DNA of 64,000 nucleotides. It comes from Tepidibacillus fermentans. GTDB taxonomy: Bacteria > Bacillota > Bacilli > Tepidibacillales > Tepidibacillaceae. Location of the stretch: the NCBI RefSeq assembly GCF_004342885.1, contig NZ_SMAB01000008.1, positions 1-64,000 on the forward strand. Direction: 5' to 3'. A program made the translations under genes and the position numbers. Shown piece by piece: positions 8,390 to 17,722 of this stretch; the stretch's first letter is position 1; the number at the start of each line of letters is the position of its first letter. The notes under the pieces are model-generated. The model made no database searches, was not told the origin of the DNA, and saw nothing but the letters and a program-made list of their open reading frames with translations.

Positions 8390-8412
8390 TGACTTTTTGG
8401 CGACAGCCTTTT
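8362..8412. repeat. Long near-perfect hairpin (bidirectional terminator or IS-end relic)
   Basis: Arms AAGGCTGTTCCAAAAAGTCAT and ATGACTTTTTGGCGACAGCCTT pair over about 20 positions around a six-base loop, followed by T residues. Hairpins of this type (AGGCTGTyCCAAAAAGTCAT) are familiar as terminators at the ends of some insertion sequences, IS1182-like as far as I recall. No transposase remains here. Confidence 0.65.
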
Positions 8413-8588
8413 TGCGAAAGATAAATAATAAAAGAATTGCCCTTTTTGGTATAATTAAGTTGCTAGACCAAACTTAAAATTTATCTTTTTCATGCGCTCA
8501 AGGCATGTGGAGAGTGTCTCACGACTAGTGTTAAAAAATGATTGAGCGTGTTTTTCAAATAATATTCTTATATGAAAGGGAGAGGGTT

Positions 8589-8861
8589 ATGGAGGTATAT
8601 AATTATATGGAAGAATTAGTTTATCGGTATATTGATGAAGTATTGAAAAAGTATAACAATGTGTGTAAATGTGAAAAATGCAGGCTAGATATGGCTGCAT
8701 ACGCATTAAATAATTTACCACCGCAATATACTGTAACAGAAAAAGGTAAATTATTTACTAAGGTTAAGGAAATGGAATCTCAATATGGAGTAGACATTAT
8801 TAGAGAAGTAACGAAAGCAATAGAAGTAGTGTCTGAAGAACCACGACATGAAACTCACTAG
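8589..8861 (+). CDS. ComFB-family protein (late competence / cyclic-dinucleotide receptor family)
   Basis: This 90-residue protein fits the ComFB family: NYMEELVYRYIDEVL at the N-terminus, a CKCEKCRLDMAAYALNNLPPQY core (about 28-49), and a helical end. ComFB was first known from the comF operon. Family members in cyanobacteria have been reported as cyclic-di-GMP or cyclic-di-AMP receptors. That fits the position here, directly before a cyclic-di-GMP riboswitch and three signalling genes, but direct binding is inference. I chose the ATG at 8589, with AAGGGAGAGGG just upstream, over the longer reading from 8538. It is monocistronic. Confidence 0.8.
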   Translation: MEVYNYMEELVYRYIDEVLKKYNNVCKCEKCRLDMAAYALNNLPPQYTVTEKGKLFTKVKEMESQYGVDIIREVTKAIEVVSEEPRHETH

Positions 8862-9011
8862 CGTTGCATTATTACATCATGAACTGGATAATGTGCAGAA
8901 CCACAATTGGAATAAACAAATTATGCTCCTCTTTTTCTTCTCTTAAAAAAATAATTTTGTTAACTAGAAATGAAAAATATCATGAAAAACAAAGAAATTT
9001 GTTGAAATATG

Positions 9012-9040
9012 TTGACAAAAATATAGTAAAAATTTAGATT
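9012..9040 (+). promoter_or_regulatory. Sigma-A-like promoter of the riboswitch leader
   Basis: TTGACA (9012-9017) and TAGATT (9035-9040) are 17 bases apart in an AT-rich tract about 60 bases before the cyclic-di-GMP aptamer. Transcription would start near 9047. Confidence 0.65.
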
Positions 9041-9100
9041 AATATTAACATATATTAGAAATGCGTGTATAACAACAACGTATATATAAACAGATATACT

Positions 9101-9178
9101 AAGGGCAAACCTGCCGAAAGACGGGGACGCAAAGCCAAGGGCCTAAGGAGTAACATAATTCTATGGCAGCCGGTTGCA
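9101..9178 (+). ncRNA. Cyclic-di-GMP-I (GEMM) riboswitch aptamer
   Basis: The stretch has the GEMM-I hallmarks in order: GGCAAACC, a short GAAA-capped P2 hairpin (CTGCCGAAAGACGGGG), the conserved GACGCAAAGCCAAGGGCCTAAGG, and a second hairpin ending in ATGGCAGCCGGTTGC. P1 pairs GGCAA with TTGC. Downstream, TTGCAT can alternatively pair with ATGCAA, which would compete with both P1 and the terminator at 9182-9214. By this reading, ligand-stabilised P1 frees the terminator, making an OFF switch; the polarity is inference. It is the sensor RNA of a cyclic-di-GMP gene neighbourhood. Confidence 0.92.
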
Positions 9179-9181
9179 TGA

Positions 9182-9214
9182 AAGCCTCTATGCAATTCGT
9201 GCACAGGGGCTTTT
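9182..9214 (+). terminator. Expression-platform terminator of the riboswitch
   Basis: AAGCCTCT pairs with AGGGGCTT across a 15-base loop, then TTTTAG. The left arm lies inside the alternative TTGCAT/ATGCAA hairpin, as expected of a switchable terminator. The T run is short. Confidence 0.65.
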
Positions 9215-9660
9215 AGTGTATGCAGATGATTTGATTAAAGCTTAAAGTGAAATTTAGCCTAGATGGTGAAACATAAGATATTGACAGTGGAATTTGCGGA
9301 GCATAAGACCAAATGGAAGGACTGATTTGGCAATGAAAACGATTGAATACATAAATAGAACATACAGAACACTCGTTCCCTTGCGGGGGAGGGGGTAATA
9401 CCTGTATTAATTTCAAAAAATCGGAAATCTATTTTTTGTTATGCAAATGTAAAACATAAACTCAAATATAAGGAAGGCCTATTTTCTCCAGCTGGAAAAA
9501 TATGTAAATTTCAGCAGTGTAAAATAGGTCTTTTGATTTTTATTTAATTAATCTGTTGGGAAACATCATCCCCGTAATCAACCTCAAAATAGATTTAACC
9601 TAGTGATCGTAAATAAAAAGATTCGGACGCTAACCTTCTGAAAAGAAAGGGGTGGACAGG
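9215..9660 (+). other. Leader gap between riboswitch and HD-GYP gene
   Basis: No complete gene is seen. An ATG at about 9268 opens MVKHKILTVEFAEHKTKWKD and stops; a one-frame change would extend it through a second segment to about 9399, so this may be a decayed small gene that the riboswitch once controlled. A second terminator lies at 9476-9540. The stretch 9605-9660 is the immediate leader of the HD-GYP gene. Confidence 0.35.
9476..9540 (+). terminator. Rho-independent terminator in the leader gap
   Basis: GGCCTATTTT (9476-9485) pairs with AAAATAGGTC (9521-9530; one G-U pair). A CCAGCTGG palindrome sits in the loop, and TTTTGATTTTT follows. It ends the riboswitch transcript before the HD-GYP gene. 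Confidence 0.7.
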
Positions 9661-10587
9661 ATGAATGAAAAGATGATGCAGATGAAAACCATGGAGAAAA
9701 AGGAAAAAGAATTGTATAAAACTATCTTTCTTTCCATCGGCGAAAGGGTGGTCACCACCGACCAGACAGGCTGGATAACGGCCCTTAACTGGGTAGCGGA
9801 GGAAATAACTGGCTGGAGTGAGGAGAAGGTAAAAGGCAGTCGCTTTGCTGAGGTTTTTAAACTTGTCAACGAGACCACAGACGAAGAAGCAAAAGCCATG
9901 GGCGATACAGCAAATAGAAAAGTCTCAGAAAGTCTTGAGCAAGTCATTAAAGAAGCCGAGGAATGGATGTACAGGCGAAAATTAATAGAGGAAAAAGGCT
10001 ACCGCAAGGCTTTGATTAATACCCTACTTGTCACCCTATATGTTAAAAGTACGGAAACGATGGAGCATTCTCAGCGCATGAAAAATGATTGCCTGATGAT
10101 AGGAAAAAGAATGAACCTTTCCGCAAAAGAGCTGGATGAACTGGCTCTTCTGACAGTGCTGCACGACATCGGCAAAGTGGGTATCAGGGGAAGTATCTTG
10201 CATAAGCCCGGTCCTTTGACAGCGGAAGAATGGGTAGAAATGAAAAAACATCCCGAAATCGGTTACCGCATTGCTCAAAATACCCCGGAACTGGCGGCTA
10301 TTGCCGAATACATTTTGTATCACCATGAACGCTGGGACGGCAAAGGCTATCCCCGGGGCTTAAAAGGGGAAGAGATACCTTTATTCTGCCGTATTTTGGC
10401 TGTGGCAGACGCCTATGATGCCATGACCAATGACAGGACATACCGAAAAGCGCTGAGTAAGGAGGAAGCAATTGCTGAAATAAGAAGGAATGCAGGGACG
10501 CAGTTTGATCCGCAAGTAGTAGAAATATTTTTGCGCATAATGGTACAAGAACATAATATGAAAAAGAGGCAAAGCAGAGAAAAATAA
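9661..10587 (+). CDS. PAS / HD-GYP protein (likely cyclic-di-GMP phosphodiesterase)
   Basis: This 308-residue cytoplasmic protein has a short PAS segment (about 20-75, [23 protein letters not shown]) and a linking helix. The HD-GYP domain (about 118-295) has the metal-binding HD pair ([12 protein letters not shown], His168-Asp169), [11 protein letters not shown] (221-231) and [18 protein letters not shown] enzymes hydrolyse cyclic-di-GMP to pGpG or GMP, and the key residues are all present. The ATG at 9661 has GAAAGGGG upstream; GTG 9652 is too close to that site. Together with the GGDEF protein at 12.5 kb it could set the local signal level. The gene is clearly GC-richer than the core genes. 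Confidence 0.9.
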   Translation: MNEKMMQMKTMEKKEKELYKTIFLSIGERVVTTDQTGWITALNWVAEEITGWSEEKVKGSRFAEVFKLVNETTDEEAKAMGDTANRKVSESLEQVIKEAEEWMYRRKLIEEKGYRKALINTLLVTLYVKSTETMEHSQRMKNDCLMIGKRMNLSAKELDELALLTVLHDIGKVGIRGSILHKPGPLTAEEWVEMKKHPEIGYRIAQNTPELAAIAEYILYHHERWDGKGYPRGLKGEEIPLFCRILAVADAYDAMTNDRTYRKALSKEEAIAEIRRNAGTQFDPQVVEIFLRIMVQEHNMKKRQSREK

Positions 10588-10601
10588 GGGATTTATTTTT
10601 A

Positions 10602-10736
10602 TCTTTATTAAAAGAAGTGGTTGCCTCTGTTGCGAAAACCAGCGCTTCCAGCCAAGAACTCTCCGCCACGGTGTAAGAAGCCAGCGCCTAGGTACAGAAC
10701 GTCAATGCTTCGGTGGAACAGATTGCTTCAAGCATA
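10602..10736 (+). pseudogene. Fragment A of a disrupted methyl-accepting chemotaxis protein gene
   Basis: In one frame the DNA reads [20 protein letters not shown], then SATV, stop, EASA, stop, [15 protein letters not shown]. This is the unmistakable helical signalling region of an MCP, with TAA and TAG where codons for Glu and Gln would be expected. It ends abruptly at ASSI (10736). The matching continuation, GEVNTAMEGVAAAIEE, is found 1.49 kb downstream at 12224, on the other side of an intact chemoreceptor gene. Confidence 0.8.
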
Positions 10737-10771
10737 TTATCATGATGAATTGTAAAGGAGGGTGTGTTAAC

Positions 10772-12154
10772 ATGCCATTTTTTATATGGAAAACAACCCA
10801 AAGTTCAGCCGACCATTTTGATTATCATTCCGATTACGACAAACTCTATCAGTGTTTGACTAAATGTGATTTCACCAAGCCAATTGAAGTGGACATTCCC
10901 TCATCCAGTCCCCTCTATTTCGTAGTCGATATCTTAAACCGTGTTATCAACGAACGACAAGCTTCAGCCTCTACTACCTTAGCAGATTTAGACGTGATAG
11001 TCCAGCGACTGACCAATATGACATCTATTCGGCAGATGATTGTGAAAATTGGCGAGCAGACGAGCCAGCTTGCCAGCATGTCGGCTCAGACTGAGGAATT
11101 GAGAGCCGCCACTAATCAGGTCGCTGATTCTGCAACCAACTCCGCCACCTTCGTAGAACAGGCGGCATCAGTGGCGGCTTCTGGGGGAGAAAAAATTCAA
11201 CAGGCGATTCAATTTGTCGAGCATTCCTTTGATGAATTTGCCAAGGTCAGCCAGCAGGTTCAAGACGTGCTTCACTCTATGAAGGAGATTGAACAGATCG
11301 TGGGGGTTATTGCAGAGGTGGCTGACCAGACGAATCTTCTTGCTCTCAATGCTGCCATTGAAGCGGCTCGTGCGGGCGAGCAGGGTCGAGGGTTTGCTGT
11401 CGTGGCGGATGAAGTCCGTAAACTGGCGGAACACACTAAAATATCCGTGACGGATATTCGTCAAAAGATAGCTGGACTGAGTCAGAATTCCGTGGTAACC
11501 GCCAACAATATCGTATCTCTCTCTCAAACGATGCAAAGCGGAAAAAGCATCATGCAGGAAGCGGCAGAATCGTTGCAGGAGATTATTCATAATTTTAGTT
11601 CCATTACTGAGGATATTCAGAATATTGCCGCCAGCAGTGAAGAACTAAGTGCCGCCATTCAGGAATCAGCCAGCAGTGTCTCCGCGATTGCGATGGCGGC
11701 GGAAGAACTTAACCGCACTGCCAAAGTGACAGGGCAGGGCATCTATGACATCAGTCAATCTTTACAAAAGATACGGGCAGAACAAATTGAACGGAAGCCT
11801 AAACTGAAAACGCACCAAGTCTTGGAACTTTATAAGACCGACCACCTGCTCTGGACTTGGCGAATTTACAACATGATTTTAGGGTTTGAACACTTGAAAT
11901 CCAGTGAAGTTGGCAATCACCACGAATGCCGCTTAGGGCGCTGGGTGGATAGTCAGGATGCTGCACAGTGTCGTTTGTTACCTGCGTTTAAACAATTGGA
12001 GGCTCCGCATAAACAGGTCCATGAGTTGGCACGGGAGGCAGCGGTTGCTTATGAACAGGGGAATATTACCAAGGCTGAACAGATCCTAGAAAGGATGTCT
12101 CAGGCTTCTGCCGAGGTCGTCCAGATCTTGAATGAGTTGCAGCAGCAATGCTAA
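10772..12154 (+). CDS. Soluble methyl-accepting chemotaxis protein with C-terminal CZB zinc-binding domain
   Basis: This 460-residue protein has no membrane segment. After a short N-terminal region comes the MCP signalling domain with the conserved hairpin tip ([20 protein letters not shown], then [15 protein letters not shown]). This tip docks CheA and CheW. The C-terminal about 110 residues form a CZB domain with its zinc ligands: a His in [22 protein letters not shown], and PHKQVHE. CZB domains sense zinc or hypochlorous acid and occur on receptors and on diguanylate cyclases. The ATG at 10772 has an AAAGGAGGGTG site. The gene lies between the two halves of another MCP gene and upstream of a GGDEF protein. 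Confidence 0.93.
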   Translation: MPFFIWKTTQSSADHFDYHSDYDKLYQCLTKCDFTKPIEVDIPSSSPLYFVVDILNRVINERQASASTTLADLDVIVQRLTNMTSIRQMIVKIGEQTSQLASMSAQTEELRAATNQVADSATNSATFVEQAASVAASGGEKIQQAIQFVEHSFDEFAKVSQQVQDVLHSMKEIEQIVGVIAEVADQTNLLALNAAIEAARAGEQGRGFAVVADEVRKLAEHTKISVTDIRQKIAGLSQNSVVTANNIVSLSQTMQSGKSIMQEAAESLQEIIHNFSSITEDIQNIAASSEELSAAIQESASSVSAIAMAAEELNRTAKVTGQGIYDISQSLQKIRAEQIERKPKLKTHQVLELYKTDHLLWTWRIYNMILGFEHLKSSEVGNHHECRLGRWVDSQDAAQCRLLPAFKQLEAPHKQVHELAREAAVAYEQGNITKAEQILERMSQASAEVVQILNELQQQC

Positions 12155-12223
12155 GCCTAAGCATGTAGTTTAAGGGATATAAAATCGAAAAAATTAAGCT
12201 ATAATGGTGAAATTCCTGAATCC

Positions 12224-12412
12224 ATAGGTGAGGTCAATACGGCCATGGAAGGCGTGGCGGCAGCCATTGAAGAAGCCACAGCTTCTTCCCAGAAAATCAG
12301 CAACAATACTACAGAAACGGCAAAAGCCTTGGAAGAGGTAGCCAAAACTGCTCAAGCCCAGGCGGAAATGGCAGAGAAGCTGAGTTCCCTAGTGGCGAGG
12401 TTTAAAGTATAA
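12224..12412 (+). pseudogene. Fragment B of the disrupted methyl-accepting chemotaxis protein gene
   Basis: The frame reads IGEVNTAMEGVAAAIEEATA, then SSQKISNNTTETAKALEEVA, KTAQAQAEMAEKLSSLVARFKV and stop. This is the last about 60 residues of an MCP, ending in the usual LSSLVARFKV. It lacks a start and joins in frame and without gap to fragment A (SSI|GEV). ATA at 12224-12226 repeats the ATA at 10734-10736, so the interruption may carry a 3-bp target duplication. Confidence 0.85.
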
Positions 12413-12457
12413 TATGCTAAGATATTAACGTAAAGGGATAATTGCAGGTGATAAGAA

Positions 12458-14119
12458 ATGCGTAAAAATATACGCGAGAAAAAGAAAAAGATACTGCTGG
12501 TGGAAGATAGTCGCTTAACTGCCTTGGTCGTCGCTGAGTATCTAAACAAAAACGGCTATGAGACGGAAATCGTCACGACAGGGGAAGAAGCGGTGCAAAA
12601 GATAAGTGGCGGCTTTCCACCAGACCTAGTTCTGATGGATATCGAATTGGCAGGGGAAATGGACGGGATAGAGGCTGCGCGAAAAATAATTAAATTAAGG
12701 AATATCCCCGTGGTATTTCTTACTGCCAACACATCCGAGGAAATTATTGAGAAAATAAAAGAGGTTAGGGCTTATGGGTTCGTGTTAAAAAATACGGACA
12801 AGGCTGTCTTGCTGTCAACTGTGGAAATGGCTATAAAACTACATGAAGCAAATACCCATGCTAGGATGTTTGAGTGGCTTTTTGAAAACTCCCTGAATGA
12901 ACTCTATGTTTTTCATCCGAAGTCCCTAAAATTCGTAACAGTAAACCGCGCTGCAAGAAGAAATCTTGGATATACAATCGAAGAGCTGAAGACCATGACT
13001 CCCCTTGATCTTAAGCCCGAGCTTGACCTGCAGAGCTTCAGAGAACTACTTAATCCGCTGGTCAGCGGGGAGCAGGAGCAGATCCAATTTAACACAGTAC
13101 ATCGTCGAAAGGACGGTTCCCTGTATCCTGTGGAAATAAATTTACAGCTTTTCGATTACGAAGGAGAAAAATTATGCATGGCACTTGTGGTTGATCTAAC
13201 CGAAAGGAAACAATTAGAAGAGGAAAAAAGACGCAAAGAGGATCAGCAACGCTTGATGCTGGAGGCTATCCCCAGTCCGGCTTGGCTGGTTTCAAGGGAG
13301 CGGCGCATATTGGCACAGAATAAAGCGGCAGTATCATTATTTGAGACAAAAGTTGGTGATTATTGCTGGAAAAGAGTCCTTAGCGGGGGAAATCTTCCGG
13401 ATAAATACAGGGAGGCAATTGAAAAATCAGGTTCACCACTGCCCGGAACAAAATGCTATTTCTGTCGTGCAGACGAAGCCTTTGATAGAAACGAACCGTT
13501 AAACAGCGAAGTCGAATTGTCAGGTACAATCTGGGATACTTGGTGGATCCCGCTGGGGGAAGATATTTTTCTTCATTATGCTAATGATGTTACAAAATAT
13601 AAAAAAATGGAAGAGGAGTTGCGTTCGTTATCTGTTACCGATGTTTTGACAAATGCCTATAACCGCCGCTATTTTATACAAAAACTAGAAGAAGAAATTG
13701 AGCGCGCTAGACGGAACGGAAACAAGTTTTCCTTGGTCATGTTGGATATAGATCGATTCAAAAGCATTAATGACCGCTTCGGCCATAACGCCGGTGATTT
13801 GGTCCTTAAACGCATAGCTGAAATGATTAAAAATCGGATCCGCAAAATTGATATCCTGGTTCGCTGGGGCGGAGAGGAATTTATTATACTTCTGCCGGAT
13901 ACAACGGTAAAAAATGCGGCACGTTTAGCGGAAGAACTTCGGGTAAATTTAAGCCGTATGGACATACCGGGTGTGGGCAGAGTTACTGCCAGCTTCGGAG
14001 TGGTTAGTTACTGCTTGGGAGATACGGTTGACTCATTGGTGAATAAGGTAGACAACATGATGTATGAGGCAAAGGCTGCTGGCAGGAATTCTGTACGTGA
14101 GTTGATTGAATGTGAGTAG
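12458..14119 (+). CDS. REC-PAS-PAS-GGDEF response regulator (diguanylate cyclase)
   Basis: This 553-residue protein has a receiver domain at 10-128 (EDS acidic pair at about 16-18, phospho-acceptor Asp61 in LVLMDIELAGEMDG). A first PAS domain lies at about 135-255. A second PAS-like domain (about 262-382) contains cysteines in DYCWKRV and KCYFCRADEAF, which might bind a cofactor or metal. The GGDEF domain follows from about 390, with GGEEF at 471-475 and an intact inhibitory RKID site five residues before it (462-465). It should make cyclic-di-GMP under control of an unknown kinase and be product-inhibited. It is the last gene of the cyclic-di-GMP neighbourhood and is followed by a terminator. 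Confidence 0.93.
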   Translation: MRKNIREKKKKILLVEDSRLTALVVAEYLNKNGYETEIVTTGEEAVQKISGGFPPDLVLMDIELAGEMDGIEAARKIIKLRNIPVVFLTANTSEEIIEKIKEVRAYGFVLKNTDKAVLLSTVEMAIKLHEANTHARMFEWLFENSLNELYVFHPKSLKFVTVNRAARRNLGYTIEELKTMTPLDLKPELDLQSFRELLNPLVSGEQEQIQFNTVHRRKDGSLYPVEINLQLFDYEGEKLCMALVVDLTERKQLEEEKRRKEDQQRLMLEAIPSPAWLVSRERRILAQNKAAVSLFETKVGDYCWKRVLSGGNLPDKYREAIEKSGSPLPGTKCYFCRADEAFDRNEPLNSEVELSGTIWDTWWIPLGEDIFLHYANDVTKYKKMEEELRSLSVTDVLTNAYNRRYFIQKLEEEIERARRNGNKFSLVMLDIDRFKSINDRFGHNAGDLVLKRIAEMIKNRIRKIDILVRWGGEEFIILLPDTTVKNAARLAEELRVNLSRMDIPGVGRVTASFGVVSYCLGDTVDSLVNKVDNMMYEAKAAGRNSVRELIECE

Positions 14120-14191
14120 GCGGTTGCCTAACTTTGAATGCAAATGATAATAGCTTTATTTTGTTGATGCAATCCACTGGGCACACATACA

Positions 14192-14226
14192 AGAGCCTTT
14201 CCAATACTGGAAGGGCTCTAATTTTG
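14192..14226 (+). terminator. Rho-independent terminator after the GGDEF gene
   Basis: AGAGCCTTTCCA and TGGAAGGGCTCT form a 12-position stem with an ATAC loop, followed by AATTTT. It lies about 70 bases after the GGDEF stop codon. Confidence 0.8.
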
Positions 14227-14393
14227 CTCTTGTCTTGATCTCCTATTAGCTTTGGAAAACAATGTATTTTTTCCTTTTAAAAAAGATCAATCTGCGTTAG
14301 AATGAATTTATACTATGTTACTTTAAAGCTGTTTAGTTTAAAAGCTGAAAATCGCAAAAGCAACTAAAAATAAAGAAATGGGAGTGGAAGCAA

Positions 14394-15842
14394 ATGTTGA
14401 ATATTAAGTTTTATAATGAAGAAAAGATTCCGTTAGAGATGCATAAGGTTCGAATTGTACAGAAGTTAAATTTACCCCCAATCGAGCAACGAGTAAAAGC
14501 AATAGAAGAAGCAGGATATAATACATTTCTTTTAAAAAACCGCGATGTTTATCTAGATATGCTTACAGATAGCGGTGTCAATGCCATGAGTGATAAGCAA
14601 CAAGCGGCTATGATGGAAGCGGATGATAGTTATGCCGGTTCTGAAACTTTTACGAGGTTAGAGAATAAAATTAAAGAAATATTTGGGAAAGAGTATTTCT
14701 TACCTGCTCATCAAGGGAGGGCTTGTGAGAATATTATTGCTCAAACCTTTGTTGAAAAAGGTTCAATCATTCCAATGAATTATCATTTTACCACAACCCT
14801 AGCACATATTGTGTTAAATGGTGGTTCTGTTAAAGAACTATTTACGAATGAGGCGTTAAAGGTTCGAAGTGATTATCCTTTTAAAGGAAATATGGATATT
14901 GCTAAACTAAGAGATTTGATAGAAACATATGGTGCTGAAAAAATTCCATTTGTTCGCTTAGAAGCGGGTACGAATTTAATTGGTGGCCAGCCTTTTTCGC
15001 TTGAAAATATGCATGAAGTTCGTAAAGTCTGTGATGAGTTTGGCATTTTGCTCGTATTAGATGCGAGCTTGTTAGCAGATAATCTTTATTTTATTAAGGA
15101 AAGAGAAGAAAAATACAAAACAAAAAGCATTCGGGAAATTACACGGGAAATAGCAGATCTCTCAGATATCATCTACTTCTCTGGAAGAAAACTCGGATCT
15201 GCACGAGGTGGGGGGATCTGCACCAATAGTAAAGAGATCTATATGAAAATGCGTGAGTACGTCACCCTTTACGAAGGGTTCCTCACTTATGGTGGAATGT
15301 CTGTTCGTGAGATGGAGGCTATAGCGGTAGGGCTTGAAGAAACGATGGATGAAAATATGATCAATCAAGGTCCACAATTTATTGCATATATGGTGGAAGA
15401 GCTTCAGAAAAAAGGGGTACCTGTTGTCACACCGGCAGGAGGATTGGGATGTCATATTGACGCAATGGAGTTTGTCGATCATCTTCCGCAAACCGAATAT
15501 CCCGCTGGTGCGCTTGCTGCTGCACTATATATTGTTAGCGGTATTCGTGGAATGGAAAGAGGAACTCTATCGGAACAAAGAGACGAAAACGGAAATGAAA
15601 CATTGGCCAATATGGAACTCTTACGTCTTGCCATGCCTAGACGGGTTTTTACATTATCCCAAGTGAAATATGCCATCGACCGTATCTTATGGCTTTATGA
15701 AAATCGGAATCTAATTGGGGGCTTAAAGTTTGTCGATGAGCCAAAGGTTTTACGTTTCTTCTTTGGAAGATTGACTGCGACTTCTGATTGGCCATCTAAA
15801 TTAGTAAATAAATTTAAAGCGGATTTTGGAGATAGTTTGTAA
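14394..15842 (+). CDS. Tryptophanase-like PLP-dependent beta-eliminating lyase
   Basis: This 482-residue protein aligns along its length with tryptophanase and tyrosine phenol-lyase: LLTDSG near 57-61, YFLPAHQGRACE (101-112), LIGGQP, DASLLADNLYFIKERE (223-238), the PLP-lysine region SGRKLGSARGGG (Lys266), EGFLTYGG, and LLRLAMPRRVFT. These enzymes split aromatic amino acids to pyruvate, ammonia and indole or phenol. Where E. coli TnaA and tyrosine phenol-lyase have an Arg three residues after the PLP-binding Asp (DSAR, DATR), this protein has Leu (DASL). The lysine-loop sequence also differs, so the substrate is uncertain. The ATG has a GGGAGTGG site. A hairpin terminator follows. Confidence 0.75.
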   Translation: MLNIKFYNEEKIPLEMHKVRIVQKLNLPPIEQRVKAIEEAGYNTFLLKNRDVYLDMLTDSGVNAMSDKQQAAMMEADDSYAGSETFTRLENKIKEIFGKEYFLPAHQGRACENIIAQTFVEKGSIIPMNYHFTTTLAHIVLNGGSVKELFTNEALKVRSDYPFKGNMDIAKLRDLIETYGAEKIPFVRLEAGTNLIGGQPFSLENMHEVRKVCDEFGILLVLDASLLADNLYFIKEREEKYKTKSIREITREIADLSDIIYFSGRKLGSARGGGICTNSKEIYMKMREYVTLYEGFLTYGGMSVREMEAIAVGLEETMDENMINQGPQFIAYMVEELQKKGVPVVTPAGGLGCHIDAMEFVDHLPQTEYPAGALAAALYIVSGIRGMERGTLSEQRDENGNETLANMELLRLAMPRRVFTLSQVKYAIDRILWLYENRNLIGGLKFVDEPKVLRFFFGRLTATSDWPSKLVNKFKADFGDSL

Positions 15843-15861
15843 GTTAAATGACAATCCTTAG

Positions 15862-15895
15862 ACAGTTTCTCTTAAAGAAGAGAAGCTGTTTTAAT
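15862..15895 (+). terminator. Rho-independent terminator after the lyase gene
   Basis: ACAGTTTCTCTT pairs with AAGAGAAGCTGT around an AAAG loop, with one mismatch, followed by TTTTAA. It lies 20 bases after the stop. Confidence 0.75.
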
Positions 15896-15902
15896 GTGTT
15901 CA

Positions 15903-16018
15903 TAACCTACTAAGCATCATCGTTTTCTTACCTATAGCATTGATTCATGGCTTAATTTCGGACTTGCTTAAAGTTCCTATTATTCATTTTGATGGGAAAA
16001 AATTGAACTCCATTATAT
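15903..16018 (+). pseudogene. C-terminal remnant of a second CMD-family gene
   Basis: One frame reads LLSIIVFLPIALIHGLISDL and continues LKVPIIHFDGKKLNS. It is closely similar to the last 30 residues of the CMD-family protein at 7.7 kb (ILSIMVFLPVAFIHGLISDI). No start or catalytic part remains. The two copies, one whole and one stump, bracket the cyclic-di-GMP genes and the lyase gene. Confidence 0.6.
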
Positions 16019-16039
16019 GCTTTTTTATCTCTTGTATTA

Positions 16040-16150
16040 ACCCATCTCACCGAGGACACTGCAATAGCTGAATTCTCCCGTGTCAGGAAGCTTTACAGCA
16101 ATGATTTGATTGGCTGACAACCATTTCTACGGCTTCAACTTCTTGAATTG
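16040..16150 (-). pseudogene. Frameshifted protein remnant on the minus strand
   Basis: Read on the minus strand, one frame gives SIQEVEAVEMVVSQSNHCCK and the neighbouring frame NQIIAVKLPDTGEFSYCSVL followed by GEMG. The second resembles the xxVxDPETGExGYCSVMG pattern of a DUF7309-like family, from memory. The reading frame is broken, so this is a decayed gene at best. Confidence 0.3.
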
Positions 16151-16171
16151 AATCGCGTAGTCGAAGAGCTG

Positions 16172-16196
16172 CTGACCCACACATCATGGGTGTGGG
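16172..16196. terminator. Perfect hairpin at the end of gdhA
   Basis: GACCCACAC and GTGTGGGTC form a perfect 9-bp stem around seven bases, 15 bases beyond the gdhA stop on the minus strand. There is no T run on the minus side, so it may act as an mRNA 3'-end stabiliser or a weak terminator. Confidence 0.45.
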
Positions 16197-16211
16197 TCTA
16201 ATTAACTTATT

Positions 16212-17663
<1,452 letters not shown>

Positions 17664-17722
17664 TCACAAATTTTACTTTTATACGGTATAGCTTTAATTT
17701 AAGAATATATCTTTCATAGTTG

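Noticed and set aside
9215-9475. A second aptamer directly after the GEMM riboswitch
   Set aside because: I looked for a tandem GEMM or other riboswitch core and found no conserved motif; I note the region only as a gap with short broken frames.
16172-16196. Rho-independent terminator for gdhA
   Set aside because: The stem is perfect, but no T run follows on the minus strand, so I list it as a hairpin with low confidence rather than a firm terminator.
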